In this document: positions 37,302-45,587 of the stretch, piece after piece | Layout of the letters: each line of letters starts with the position of its first letter | How positions within the stretch are numbered: the stretch's first letter is position 1 | DNA from: an uncultured Acidobacteriaceae bacterium | Lineage (GTDB): Bacteria > Acidobacteriota > Terriglobia > Terriglobales > Acidobacteriaceae | Assembly: GCA_903828675.1 (NCBI GenBank) | Contig: CAIKND010000036.1 | Location: 62,001-126,000 of the forward strand | Length of the DNA: 64,000 nt | Reading direction: 5' to 3' | The notes under the pieces: model-generated | What the model was told of the DNA's origin: nothing | Seen by the model: only the letters and a program-made list of their open reading frames with translations | The model's database searches: none | Made by a program: the position numbers and the translations under genes

Positions 37302-37389
37302 CGACTAGTGAGGGTTTGTCTAGGATTGGGGGCGAGCGTTTGAGTTTGCCGAGGAGTCTCTGAATAGGTCATAGACGGTGGCGGGCTCA

Positions 37390-37515
37390 CCCTCAGAGGC
37401 TAAAGCCCACACTCATTTCGCTCGGCTTGCGGCGCGGCAAAAGCCGCGCCCTTTCAAAACAGTGCCTTGATAAGTGTCTTTCCGCAGCCTGTAAAGCCGT
37501 GCCGCTTCAAAACTT
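37390..37515. repeat. AGCC-type mini-hairpin repeat (family 2), extended copy
   Basis: The longest copy: GAGGCTAAAGCCCAC, then GGCGCGGCAAAAGCCGCGCC with tail CTTTCAAAAC, then a third unit GTAAAGCCGTGCC with tail GCTTCAAAAC. It fills the gap between convergent genes. Confidence 0.6.
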
Positions 37516-37533
37516 CGTCTTATTCCGAGTTAT

Positions 37534-38586
37534 CTAAATCCCGAGAATCTTGCGGTTGGTTGCTGTATCGGCTGCGGCTCCTGCGAAGTCATCGAAGGCG
37601 CGATCAGTGACGCGGATGATGTGGTTGCGGATGAAGGGCGCACCTTCTGCCGCGCCGGCTTCGGGATGCTTGAGGCAGCACTCCCACTCCAGAACAGCCC
37701 AACCGGGATAGTCGTACTGCGCGAGCTTGCTGAAGATCTGGCTGAAGTCGACCTGCCCGTCGCCGAGGGAGCGGAAGCGGCCGGGACGGTCAACCCAGTC
37801 CTGATAGCCGCCGTAGACGCCGGAACGGCCACTGGGGTGGAACTCCGCGTCCTTGACGTGGAACGCGCGGACGCGGTCGTGATAGAGATCGAGGAAGGCC
37901 AGAGAATCCATTTGCTGCAAGATCATGTGGCTGGGGTCGTAGAGGATGTTGGCGCGGGGATGATCGGCGACGGCGGCGAGGAAGCGCTCGAAGGTTGCGC
38001 CGTCATGGAGATCTTCGCCGGGGTGGAGTTCAAAGCAGACGTCAACTCCGGCTTCGTCGAATTGCTGGAGGATGGGGAGCCAGCGCGAAGCGAGTTCCTT
38101 GAAGGCTTCGTCGATAAGGCCAGCCGGGCGCTGCGGCCAAGGATAAAAGAAAGGCCAGGCGAGAGCGCCTGAGAAGGTGGCGTGCGCATTGAGGTGGAGA
38201 TTGCGGCTGGCCCTGGCGGCGAAGCCCAATTGCTGAACTGCCCAGGCCTGGCGGCCTTTTACGTCATTGGCCAGCGCGGGCGGGGCGAAGCCGGCGAGCA
38301 GGACATCGAAGGCCGCATTGCTTGCGACAAGCTGCCCCTGCAGGTGGGTGGAAAGTTCGGTGACGGCGAGGCCGGCGGCGGAGGCGATGCCGAGGATTTC
38401 GTCGCAGTAGGTCTGACTCTCGGCGGCGAGTTGCAGATTGAAGAGGCGGCTGTCCCAGGTGGGAATCTGGATGCCGGTGAAGCCAAGCCCGGCAGCCCAT
38501 TTTGCCATGCCTTCCAGGCTGTTGAAGGGTGCGGCGTCGCCCGCAAACTGGGCAAGAAAGATTCCGGGGCCTTTGATGGTTTTCAT
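37534..38586 (-). CDS. Sugar-phosphate isomerase/epimerase-like TIM barrel (xylose isomerase-like)
   Basis: A 350-residue protein of the AP-endonuclease-2/IolE-like TIM-barrel superfamily. Metal-site candidates are at the expected strand ends: Glu 186 and His 188 in CFELHPGED, Asp 217 and His 220 in YDPSHM, His 243 in AFHVKD, and Glu 300/302 in AVLEWE. Family members isomerise or dehydrate sugars and inositols, and many are uncharacterised. AGAGGAGAAG precedes the ATG. It follows the Gfo/Idh/MocA oxidoreductase on the same strand, separated only by repeat copy E. The oxidoreductase/TIM-barrel pair is common in 3-keto-sugar or inositol pathways, so a joint role on a sugar intermediate is plausible (inference). 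Confidence 0.75.
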   Translation of the reverse strand: MKTIKGPGIFLAQFAGDAAPFNSLEGMAKWAAGLGFTGIQIPTWDSRLFNLQLAAESQTYCDEILGIASAAGLAVTELSTHLQGQLVASNAAFDVLLAGFAPPALANDVKGRQAWAVQQLGFAARASRNLHLNAHATFSGALAWPFFYPWPQRPAGLIDEAFKELASRWLPILQQFDEAGVDVCFELHPGEDLHDGATFERFLAAVADHPRANILYDPSHMILQQMDSLAFLDLYHDRVRAFHVKDAEFHPSGRSGVYGGYQDWVDRPGRFRSLGDGQVDFSQIFSKLAQYDYPGWAVLEWECCLKHPEAGAAEGAPFIRNHIIRVTDRAFDDFAGAAADTATNRKILGI

Positions 38587-38611
38587 GGTTCTTCTCCTCT
38601 GCCGATGTTGC

Positions 38612-38764
38612 CTAGTGTCCTGTCTCTAAAGTTCTTTGTAAAATGCGCGAAAGAACAAAAGCAGATTCTTCGCTCACCACCCCCCGAACTGAAAAACGTT
38701 CGGGGCCCTGTTCACTCAGAATGACAGTCTCTTATGTCGTGAATTTCAGATTCAGGACATAAGA
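38612..38764 (+). repeat. MITE-like dispersed element, copy E (internally deleted)
   Basis: About 150 bp with clear terminal inverted repeats: left CTAGTGTCCTGTCTCTAAAG, right TTTCAGATTCAGGACATA. It keeps the CCCCGAAC/GTTCGGGG hairpin, then jumps from GTTCACTC directly to AGAATGACAG. It therefore lacks the central segment with the long hairpin present in all other copies. Confidence 0.75.
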
Positions 38765-38778
38765 GGGTTAAAGCCATC

Positions 38779-39924
38779 TTAGAACTCGACCCAGGTTTCC
38801 TTGCGGTTGCTTTCGATAACGCGGTCGATAAACCTCATGCCACGGACACCGGCGACGATGCCGGGGAGGGTGGCGGGCAGGGGGTTGGCCTGGCCCTGTT
38901 GCCATGCAACCATCGCGTCGGCGAATTCGCGGTAGAGGACGGCGAAGGCTTCAAGATAGCCCTCTGGATGGCCGGAAGGAACGCGAGCGACGGCGAGCGC
39001 ATCGACGCCAAGGTAAGGCGCGGCGGCGTGGTGAACTTCTTCCGGGCCATCGAGATTCTTGACGATGAGGCGGTTGGGGTCCTGCTGACGCCAGTCGATG
39101 GAGGCGGTCTCTCCGTAGATGCGCATGCGCATTTCATTGAGCTCGCCCGCAGCCACCTGGGAGCAGGCCAGGGTTCCGGCAGCGGCGTTGCCGAGCCGCA
39201 GGAAGGCATTGCAATCATCGTCGAGGCGGCGGCCTTCGACCACGGAACGCAATGTGGCGTTAATGGCAGTAACCTGAAGTCCCGAAATGTATTCGAGCAG
39301 GTGAAAAGCGTGCGTGCCGATATCGCCGATAGCGCCGCCCTGGCCGTTCTGCGCGGGGTCAGCGCGCCACGCCGCCTGCTTGTGGCCGGTGGTTTCAACA
39401 GCTTTGGTCATCCAGCCCTGAAAGTATTCAACAGCGACCTTGCGGATTTTACCGAGGCGCCCACTGGCGCAGAGGTGGCGCGCTTCGCGAACCATGGCGT
39501 AGCCGGCATAGGTGTGCGTGAGGCCGTAGGGCAGGCCAGATTTGAGGACCGCAGCTTCTAGCGCCTGCGCCTCAGGGTAGGTGGCGGTGGCAGGCTTGTC
39601 GCTCATGACGGGAATGCCCGCCTCGATGGCCGCCAGCGCAATGGGCAGGTGGAGATGGTTGGGTGTGGTGATGACGACAAAGTCGATGGGGTCGGGGCGC
39701 TTGAGTTCGGACTCGATCATTTGCCGGTAGTCGGCATAGGCGCGGGCAGGCTCGATTCCGAACCTCTCGCCGGCTTGGCGTGAACGCTCGGCCGATTGCG
39801 AAAATGCCCCGGCGACCATTTGAATCTTTCCGTCCATTTCCGCAGCGATGCGATGCACCGGGCCAATAAACGCGCCCGGTCCTCCGCCGACCATACCCAT
39901 ACGCAATTTTCTCGAGATTGCCAT
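38779..39924 (-). CDS. Gfo/Idh/MocA-family oxidoreductase
   Basis: About 381 residues from ATG 39924, chosen for its upstream GGAG (nine-base gap) and because MAISRKLRMGMVGGGPGAF then places the Rossmann fold at the N-terminus. GMVGGGPGAFIG binds NAD(P). The catalytic EKP motif appears as DKPATATYPEA (about 109-119). GAIGDIGTHAFHLLEYISG is the substrate-domain segment with the conserved His. No signal peptide, so it is cytoplasmic. The family oxidises or reduces sugars, inositols and their derivatives; the substrate is unknown. It is probably co-transcribed with the TIM-barrel gene behind it. Confidence 0.82.
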   Translation of the reverse strand: MAISRKLRMGMVGGGPGAFIGPVHRIAAEMDGKIQMVAGAFSQSAERSRQAGERFGIEPARAYADYRQMIESELKRPDPIDFVVITTPNHLHLPIALAAIEAGIPVMSDKPATATYPEAQALEAAVLKSGLPYGLTHTYAGYAMVREARHLCASGRLGKIRKVAVEYFQGWMTKAVETTGHKQAAWRADPAQNGQGGAIGDIGTHAFHLLEYISGLQVTAINATLRSVVEGRRLDDDCNAFLRLGNAAAGTLACSQVAAGELNEMRMRIYGETASIDWRQQDPNRLIVKNLDGPEEVHHAAAPYLGVDALAVARVPSGHPEGYLEAFAVLYREFADAMVAWQQGQANPLPATLPGIVAGVRGMRFIDRVIESNRKETWVEF

Positions 39925-39950
39925 CGTTTGCTTCTCCTGTGTCGACATTC

Positions 39951-40023
39951 CCTCGGGGGCTAAAGCCCTCGTCAATTTTCAACTGCTTGCGGCACGACTA
40001 AAGCCGCGCCCTTTCAAAACGTC
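39951..40023. repeat. AGCC-type mini-hairpin repeat (family 2)
   Basis: GGGGGCTAAAGCCCTCG, a spacer, then GCGGCACGACTAAAGCCGCG with tail CCCTTTCAAAACG. It shows the same two-unit plan as the 7.2-kb copy and lies between two minus-strand genes, overlapping the upstream end of the oxidoreductase leader. Confidence 0.58.
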
Positions 40024-40088
40024 GAATGACCCGAACCGGGCAGGTCTTTGACCGGCTGAATTTGTACCTCGCAGTTGAGGTTCTTGCT

Positions 40089-40125
40089 ATCCCAGGTCTC
40101 CAAAGGCGAGGGACGTGGGGCACCC
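40089..40125. repeat. Degenerate constant-arm hairpin
   Basis: ATCCCAGGTCTC and GAGGGACGTGGGGCACCC resemble the TCCCACC and GGATGGGGCACCC arms of the hairpin family but with an imperfect stem. It lies just after the GH127 stop codon. Confidence 0.4.
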
Positions 40126-40153
40126 AGTTTCTCCTGTATGGCGCAGACAGTGC

Positions 40154-42097
40154 CTACGCCTTCGCGTTGACTTGCCAATAGACGGTGTAGCGCTCGTCCA
40201 TGATCTGGTAGAGCGGTTTGAGTTGCAAGGTCTGGAGCTGGCCCGCGGTCCGGAAGCGAAGCGGGTCAGCCGTCTTCTCGACCCATGCGCCATTCACGGC
40301 TTCAATGCGGGGCATAACGGCATCGGTAAATTTTCCGGTATGGGAGGGCGTGGTCGGGCCATAGATCATATCGGTGGTGAGGGCGTCCTGTCCCATGGTG
40401 CCGGCCAGCACCAGCGGTCCGTACATCATGGCCTGAGCTGTGGAGTTGCCGGGCAGGGAGGTCGAGTGGAAGCGCATGGGCAGAGCGACTTCGATGCGAT
40501 CGCCCTGCTGCCAGACACGATCGAGTTCGACATAGCCGTTGTCTCCCATGACGGCCTTTTCGGGCTTGTCGTTTACGCGCATCGAAACCCCGGCGCACCA
40601 GTAAGGAACACGCACACGCAAGATGAGGCGGACGGGCCGAACCGCGTGAATAAGCAGGGTCGTCGACTCTTCCGCGGGAAACTGGGTGTGCTGGGTGAGG
40701 CGCAGGCCCTTCTCGGGCCACTCGACTTCACTGGCGGCAAACTGATTGACGTAGATGCCTTTGTCGTCGTGGAAATAGAGACTATCGCCGAGTTTGGCGT
40801 ACTCCTCGACGCCGCTGCCGGTGCAGCACCAGAACGAGTCAAAGGCGGTGCCGAAGGTCTTCCAGTAGCCGGGCTGCATGGGGACGTAATACATGAGCAT
40901 TCCGTGCTCATCCTGGGTGCCCAGGCGCAGGTTCCAGAGCAGGCGCTCGTAGTAGTCCATGTAGCGGGCGTCGGGGCCCCAGCCGAAGAGGTGGCGGGAG
41001 AGCTTCATCATGTTGTAACTGCAACAGCACTCCTCGGCGGCCGGGACGAGCTGGTTGGCCAGGTTGTCGGCGGTATGCCAGCCCTCTGCGTCGTCGGTGC
41101 TGAGGGGGACGGTTGCGCCGGTTCCGCCGGTGCAGTAGGCGTGATGTTCAGCCACCATGTGCCAGAAGTTGCTGGCGATAGTGCGGTAGCGCTGGTCGTT
41201 GGAGACTTCGTAGCCGCGGGCCGCGCCGATGGCCTTGGGAATATTGGTATTGGAGTGGTGGCCGGAGAGCTTGTCGACTCCGGCAGCCAGCGGATCGAAG
41301 AACAGCTTGTGCTCGAATCGGAAGCCGAGATCACGGAAACGGCGCTCGCCGGTAACGGCGTAGAGGTTGAAGGAGACTTCGTTCATGCCGCCGTGTTCGA
41401 CGAGTTGAATCTTTGCCCACTCTTCGGCGCTGAGGGGCTCAACCCATTTGGCAGCCCAATCGGCCATGCGGACGCACATTCCAAGAGCCTGGGTATTGCC
41501 GCAATACACGTACATATCCAGCAGGCCGGCCATGATCTTGTGGTAGGTGTAGAAGGGCGCCCAGACGCGCTGATTGCTTCTGAGCCGGTCATAAAAGCTG
41601 GCGGGATAGGCGCCTAGATAGCCGTCGCTGCGCTGGCATTTGGACAGCTCATCCACAAGCGCGTCGGCTTTCTGACGAAGAGGCTCGTCGCCGGTGCTGG
41701 CTGCCATCATGGCGCAGGCTGAAAGATAATGGCCTCCCGTAAAGTGACCGCGCAACTCGCCATCCGGGGCCTCCCACCCGCCCAGCGGCTGCACAGTAGA
41801 AGGGCGGCCTGCGGTGAGCCGGAAGGAATGGAGCAGTCTATCGTTGGGCAGCATGTAGAGGTAGACGCGATTGCGCTCCTGGGCCTCGCGGAGCGGGCCG
41901 TAAAGGAGCCGGGTCTGACGCAACGGAAACGGCCTTGCTTTCCAGGACACGGCCTCATAGCCCATGTGGTTGGCGGCGCGTTCCGTGTCCACTACAGGGT
42001 CCTGAGCCAGAGCCCGCATGTCATGACCTGGCAGCAGCGCCACGCCCGCCATCGCTGTTGCCGATTGCACAAATCTTCGCCGGGTGAAGTCGTTCAT
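40154..42097 (-). CDS. Beta-L-arabinofuranosidase-like glycoside hydrolase (GH127/DUF1680 type), Tat-exported
   Basis: About 647 residues from ATG 42097, with GGAGA ten bases upstream. MNDFTRRRFVQSATAMAG is a twin-arginine signal. The toroid-plus-beta-sandwich protein has the cysteine cluster of the GH127 group. EECCCSYNMMKL near 355-366 supplies Glu 356 and Cys 358. SFWCCTGSGVEE near 421-432 supplies Cys 424 and 425, one expected as the cysteine nucleophile and the set as zinc ligands in the characterised bifidobacterial enzyme. GH127, GH137, GH142 and GH146 all share this fold, so assignment to one is approximate. It would release beta-linked arabinofuranose, complementing the GH51 enzyme for alpha-linkages. 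Confidence 0.83.
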   Translation of the reverse strand: MNDFTRRRFVQSATAMAGVALLPGHDMRALAQDPVVDTERAANHMGYEAVSWKARPFPLRQTRLLYGPLREAQERNRVYLYMLPNDRLLHSFRLTAGRPSTVQPLGGWEAPDGELRGHFTGGHYLSACAMMAASTGDEPLRQKADALVDELSKCQRSDGYLGAYPASFYDRLRSNQRVWAPFYTYHKIMAGLLDMYVYCGNTQALGMCVRMADWAAKWVEPLSAEEWAKIQLVEHGGMNEVSFNLYAVTGERRFRDLGFRFEHKLFFDPLAAGVDKLSGHHSNTNIPKAIGAARGYEVSNDQRYRTIASNFWHMVAEHHAYCTGGTGATVPLSTDDAEGWHTADNLANQLVPAAEECCCSYNMMKLSRHLFGWGPDARYMDYYERLLWNLRLGTQDEHGMLMYYVPMQPGYWKTFGTAFDSFWCCTGSGVEEYAKLGDSLYFHDDKGIYVNQFAASEVEWPEKGLRLTQHTQFPAEESTTLLIHAVRPVRLILRVRVPYWCAGVSMRVNDKPEKAVMGDNGYVELDRVWQQGDRIEVALPMRFHSTSLPGNSTAQAMMYGPLVLAGTMGQDALTTDMIYGPTTPSHTGKFTDAVMPRIEAVNGAWVEKTADPLRFRTAGQLQTLQLKPLYQIMDERYTVYWQVNAKA

Positions 42098-42482
42098 GAG
42101 CAAAGGTCTCCGCGAGCCAGTCTACACTACGCTCCGCACACGTTGTCAGTGAAGGACAGAGCCGCATCGGTGCAGGGCAATCGCAGTGGAAAGAGCTTGC
42201 GTTTGGATTTGGAAGAAAAGCTGCTTGCGAGGCACGGAATGGGTGAAAAAAGGCACGACGGGCGGCTCGAAATGTGGCATTGGCTAGAGCCCGGCTTCAT
42301 TTTGTGAGCGTTTTGCGGCCCGACTGAAGTCGCGCCCTGACACAAAACTCGCTTCGATGGAGTTTTTGCAGCAGACTGAGACGTTCCCTTTCCATGAAAA
42401 CGCAAATGCGATTACCCTCCGCATCGATGAAGGTGATGGCAACCGCAACCGCGCACATTGACGCACAAAAAGGCCGGGGCGC
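42098..42482. other. Intergenic region with a decayed family-2 repeat
   Basis: About 385 bases between the GH127 start and the SDR stop. GCGGCCCGACTGAAGTCGCG with tail CCCTGACACAAAAC (42316-42347) is a diverged relative of the family-2 repeat. I see no gene in the rest. Confidence 0.45.
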
Positions 42483-43259
42483 TTAACAGTTGACACCGCT
42501 GGCGAGGAAACCTCCATCCACGACGATCACTTCGCCGGTGACAAAGGAGGCCGCGGCGGAAGCAAGGAAGACGGCGGGCCCAACGATCTCGCTGGGATTG
42601 CCGAAGCGGTGCATGGGGGTGCGCAAGAGGATCTCGTCGCCGCGCGGCGTGCCTAGAATCATGGCCGTGTTCAAGGGCGTGGGAAACACACCGGGGGCGA
42701 GGGCATTCACGTTCACGCCGGTCCCGGCCAGTTCGATGGCCAGTGTCTTGGTGAGCGAGGCGACGGCGCTCTTGCTGGCCGAGTAGGCCGCTACGCGATA
42801 AAAACCCTTGAACGCGGCAATCGAAGCGATGTTGATGATGCGCCCGTATCCCGCGACGGCCATGGACCCGCCGAAGATCTGGCAGGCGCGCAGGGTTCCT
42901 GTGAGGTTGGTTTCCAATACACGGGACCAGTCAGCTTCGTCCACTTCAAGGGTGGGGACCTTTTGTGTAATGCCGGCGGCGTTGACCAGGATATCGACCT
43001 TGCCGAAGGCGGCGAGTACCGCATCGTGCAACCGCACGAGCGAGGCACGGTCAAGCACATCGCAGGTGGCCCGCAAGGAACGGCGGCCCAGTGCCTCAAT
43101 CTCCGCGGCTACCGAATCCACCTGCGGCTGACGGCGCGAACTGGGGACGACGTTTGCTCCCGCCGCGGCCAGACCGAGCGCGATTTCACGGCCCAGGCCG
43201 GTGGTTCCGCCGGTGACGACCGCGACCTTGCCACTCAAATCGAAAAGATCATGACTCAT
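42483..43259 (-). CDS. Short-chain dehydrogenase/reductase, gluconate/keto-deoxygluconate type
   Basis: A 258-residue classical SDR from ATG 43259; AAGGAG lies upstream and the protein starts MSHDLFDLSGKVAVVTGG. Cofactor motif TGGTTGLG (16-23), NAAG (93-96), Asn 118 and the catalytic Ser 146, Tyr 159 and Lys 163 are all present. The overall pattern, including the ending FVTGEVIVVDGGF, is like gluconate 5-dehydrogenase and KduD. It is divergent from the KDG kinase gene across a 165-base region, so conversion of a uronate-derived keto sugar to KDG is an attractive role. Substrate is inferred from context only. Confidence 0.78.
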   Translation of the reverse strand: MSHDLFDLSGKVAVVTGGTTGLGREIALGLAAAGANVVPSSRRQPQVDSVAAEIEALGRRSLRATCDVLDRASLVRLHDAVLAAFGKVDILVNAAGITQKVPTLEVDEADWSRVLETNLTGTLRACQIFGGSMAVAGYGRIINIASIAAFKGFYRVAAYSASKSAVASLTKTLAIELAGTGVNVNALAPGVFPTPLNTAMILGTPRGDEILLRTPMHRFGNPSEIVGPAVFLASAAASFVTGEVIVVDGGFLASGVNC

Positions 43260-43306
43260 ACGATGTTGCTCCTTGATATGGATGAGGAGGCTGAAGTTGA
43301 CTGAGA

Positions 43307-43340
43307 AATTGGACAACGATCACTGCGGCCAAATCCAATT
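43307..43340. promoter_or_regulatory. Candidate operator in the SDR/KDG-kinase divergent region
   Basis: AATTGGA (43307-43313) and TCCAATT (43334-43340) form a perfect 7-bp inverted repeat with a 20-base spacer. The half-site AAATTGG resembles hexuronate regulators of the UxuR/KdgR kind, but the wide spacer is atypical. Confidence 0.3.
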
Positions 43341-43423
43341 GGGAAAACAGTAACAGGATGAACGGCCGTCCCGCACCTCGATTCCGTCACAGACCTGTCA
43401 CGGCAAGATGCGATAAATTATTC

Positions 43424-44527
43424 ATGTCTATGAATACGATCATTGTTCCTGATTCTTCACGGCGCTGGGATTGCCTGAGCCTTGGCGAAGTGATGCTTCG
43501 CTTAGATCCTGGCGAGAGCCGCATCCACACCACACGGCAGTTTCAAGTGTGGGAGGGCGGCGGCGAATATAACGTAGCACGCGGTTTACGGCGGTGCTTT
43601 GGACTACATACCGTGATTGCCACGGCACTGGCCGAGAACCCTGTGGGGCGGCTGGTGGAGGACTTTATTCTGCAGGGCGGGGTGGATACTTCCCTGCTCA
43701 AGTGGATTCCTTATGACGGAGTGGGACGCACGGTGCGCAACGGGCTGAACTTTACCGAGCGCGGCTACGGCGTGCGCGCGGCGGCAGGCTGCTCGGACCG
43801 CGGCAACACGGCGGTGAGCCAGATAAAATCCGGCGATTTTGACTGGGAATCCATTTTTGGATCCGCCAACGGCGCACGCTGGTTCCATACCGGCGGCATC
43901 TTTGCGGCACTATCGGCCTCGACGGCCCAGGTGGCCGTGGAAGCGATGGACGCGGCGCGCAAATATGGCACGCCGGTCTCCTACGATCTGAACTTCCGCG
44001 ATTCGCTTTGGAAGGCAATCGGCGGCAAGGCCAAGGCACAGGAAGTGAATCGCGAGATAGTGCGCAAGGTGGACCTGCTGCTGGGCAACGAGGAAGATTT
44101 CTCGGCGATGCTGGGCGTGAAGATCAAGGGCGTGAGCGAGGACTTCGACGAGCTGCCCATCGCAGGCTACGAAGAGATGCTGCGCGAAGTGGCGTCACTG
44201 TATCCCAACCTGAAGCTGATTGCCAGCACGTTGCGTTCAGTGCACTCGGCCAGCAGGAATGCATGGGGCGCGATTGCACTGTATGAAGACAAGATTGTGC
44301 ATGTGCCGCAGCGCGATATCGACATCCTGGACCGCGTGGGCGGAGGCGACAGCTTTGCTTCCGGCCTGGTCTATGGTCTGCTCGCCGGCAAAGGAATTGA
44401 GTGGGCGGTCAAGTGCGGCGTGGCTCATGGCGCGTTGGCAATGACTACGCCCGGCGATACCAGCATGGCATCGCTGGCAGAGGTTGAACGCATCATAAAG
44501 GGTGGGTCGGCGCGCATTGCGCGGTAG
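43424..44527 (+). CDS. kdgK: PfkB-family sugar kinase, probable 2-keto-3-deoxygluconate kinase
   Basis: A 367-residue ribokinase-fold enzyme from ATG 43424; the upstream 22 codons are Arg/Pro-rich and unlikely to be translated. DCLSLGEVMLRLDPGE and VWEGGGEYNVARGL form the N-terminal sugar-binding half. LDRVGGGDSFASGLVYG holds the catalytic Asp 309. It is longer than typical KdgK (about 310), with an insert around GYGVRAAAGCSDRG. It lies 22 bases before KDPG aldolase on the same strand, and this pairing is the main basis for the KdgK call: KDG plus ATP gives KDPG, which the next enzyme splits. A related deoxy-keto acid remains possible. Confidence 0.78.
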   Translation: MSMNTIIVPDSSRRWDCLSLGEVMLRLDPGESRIHTTRQFQVWEGGGEYNVARGLRRCFGLHTVIATALAENPVGRLVEDFILQGGVDTSLLKWIPYDGVGRTVRNGLNFTERGYGVRAAAGCSDRGNTAVSQIKSGDFDWESIFGSANGARWFHTGGIFAALSASTAQVAVEAMDAARKYGTPVSYDLNFRDSLWKAIGGKAKAQEVNREIVRKVDLLLGNEEDFSAMLGVKIKGVSEDFDELPIAGYEEMLREVASLYPNLKLIASTLRSVHSASRNAWGAIALYEDKIVHVPQRDIDILDRVGGGDSFASGLVYGLLAGKGIEWAVKCGVAHGALAMTTPGDTSMASLAEVERIIKGGSARIAR

Positions 44528-44549
44528 ATCGCATTGAATAGAGGACAGA

Positions 44550-45197
44550 ATGCCCGAAACAACACAGGAAACGATCGAACGCGTAGGACTGATTCCGGTG
44601 CTGCGCGCACGTAATTCGGCCCAGGGCCACGCCATTGTAAAGGCCATGCTTGCCGGCGGCGTCAATGTAGTTGAAGTGACGATGACCGTACCCGGTGCAG
44701 TGGATCTGCTGAGGGAGTTGAAGAAGGAGTACGGCAGCGAGTTGCTGCTCGGCTCCGGCACGGTGACCACGGCGGAGCAGTGCCAGGCCACCATCGATGC
44801 GGGTGCGGAGTTTGTTGTGAGCCCCAGCCTGCATCTGGAAGTAATCGCCACTACGAAGAAGAACGGCAAGGTCTCCTGCCCCGGCGCGCTAACGCCGACC
44901 GAGGCCATCACAGCCTGGAACGCGGGCGCGGACTATGTGAAGATCTTTCCCTGCTCGGCGGTGGGCGGCGCGCCTTACCTGAAGGCTCTGCTGGCGCCGT
45001 TTCCGCATCTCAAGCTGATTCCAACGGGCGGCGTAACGCTGCAAACTGCGGAGAGCTTTCTGCGGGCAGGCGCGCGGGCGTTGGGCGTGGGCAGCGACCT
45101 TGTGAACCTGGCAGCCGTGGACGCTGGACATCCGGAGACTATTACTGAAACCGCCAAGGCCTACTTGAAGATCTTTGCCGAGGTACGGAAGAAGTAG
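44550..45197 (+). CDS. eda: KDPG/KHG aldolase
   Basis: A 215-residue class I aldolase. VEVTMTVPGA (41-50) carries the catalytic Glu 42, CPGALTPTEA (110-119) the phosphate-loop region, and DYVKIFPCSAVGG (129-141) the Schiff-base Lys 131. It cleaves 2-keto-3-deoxy-6-phosphogluconate to pyruvate and glyceraldehyde 3-phosphate, the last step of the Entner-Doudoroff and uronate pathways. It is translated from an ATG 22 bases after the kinase gene, clearly one operon. The gene ends at repeat copy F, whose first bases touch its stop codon. Confidence 0.93.
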   Translation: MPETTQETIERVGLIPVLRARNSAQGHAIVKAMLAGGVNVVEVTMTVPGAVDLLRELKKEYGSELLLGSGTVTTAEQCQATIDAGAEFVVSPSLHLEVIATTKKNGKVSCPGALTPTEAITAWNAGADYVKIFPCSAVGGAPYLKALLAPFPHLKLIPTGGVTLQTAESFLRAGARALGVGSDLVNLAAVDAGHPETITETAKAYLKIFAEVRKK

Positions 45198-45490
45198 CTA
45201 GTGTGGTGAGTCTGAAGTTCATCGAAGGACAAAAGCAGATTCTTCGCTCACCACCCCCAATCTCCACCCCGGAAAGCGTTCGAGGCCCCGTTCACTCCTG
45301 ATGAACGGTCCGATTGAATGTTGTTCTGTCCCACCCATTCCGCAAAGAACGTGGAATGGATGGGGCACGGTGCTTAGTTGCGGGGTAGACGGCGGCCGTC
45401 CCCCCCCCGAACGTAACGCACTGCCGCGAGTAAAGCTGCCTCAGAATGACAGCCGATGTTTAGTGGAGAATTTTGGACTCAGGACACTAG
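45198..45490 (+). repeat. MITE-like dispersed element, copy F (best-preserved ends)
   Basis: A 293-bp copy bounded by CTAG on both sides. Left end CTAGTGTGGTGAGTCTGAAG; right end, read in reverse complement, CTAGTGTCCTGAGTCCAAAA. The long hairpin is at 45328-45368, with one inner pair changed from G-C to G-T. A run of nine C is present at about 45400. It begins at the aldolase stop codon. Confidence 0.8.
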
Positions 45491-45587
45491 CCGTAGACGC
45501 GTATAGAATGAGGGGCGCGGCTTGATCCGAGCCCCTTATTGCTACCAAATCATGTAACTCAACCTCAGTTCTATCGAGCGTACTTCC

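Noticed and set aside
37390-40023. A CRISPR array from the repeated AGCC units
   Set aside because: Units are imperfect, unevenly spaced, form their own hairpins with two-base loops, and no cas gene is present.
40115-41617. A 500-codon plus-strand frame opposite the GH127 gene
   Set aside because: Gly/Val-rich antisense shadow of a gene with clear signal peptide and catalytic motifs; no recognisable fold.
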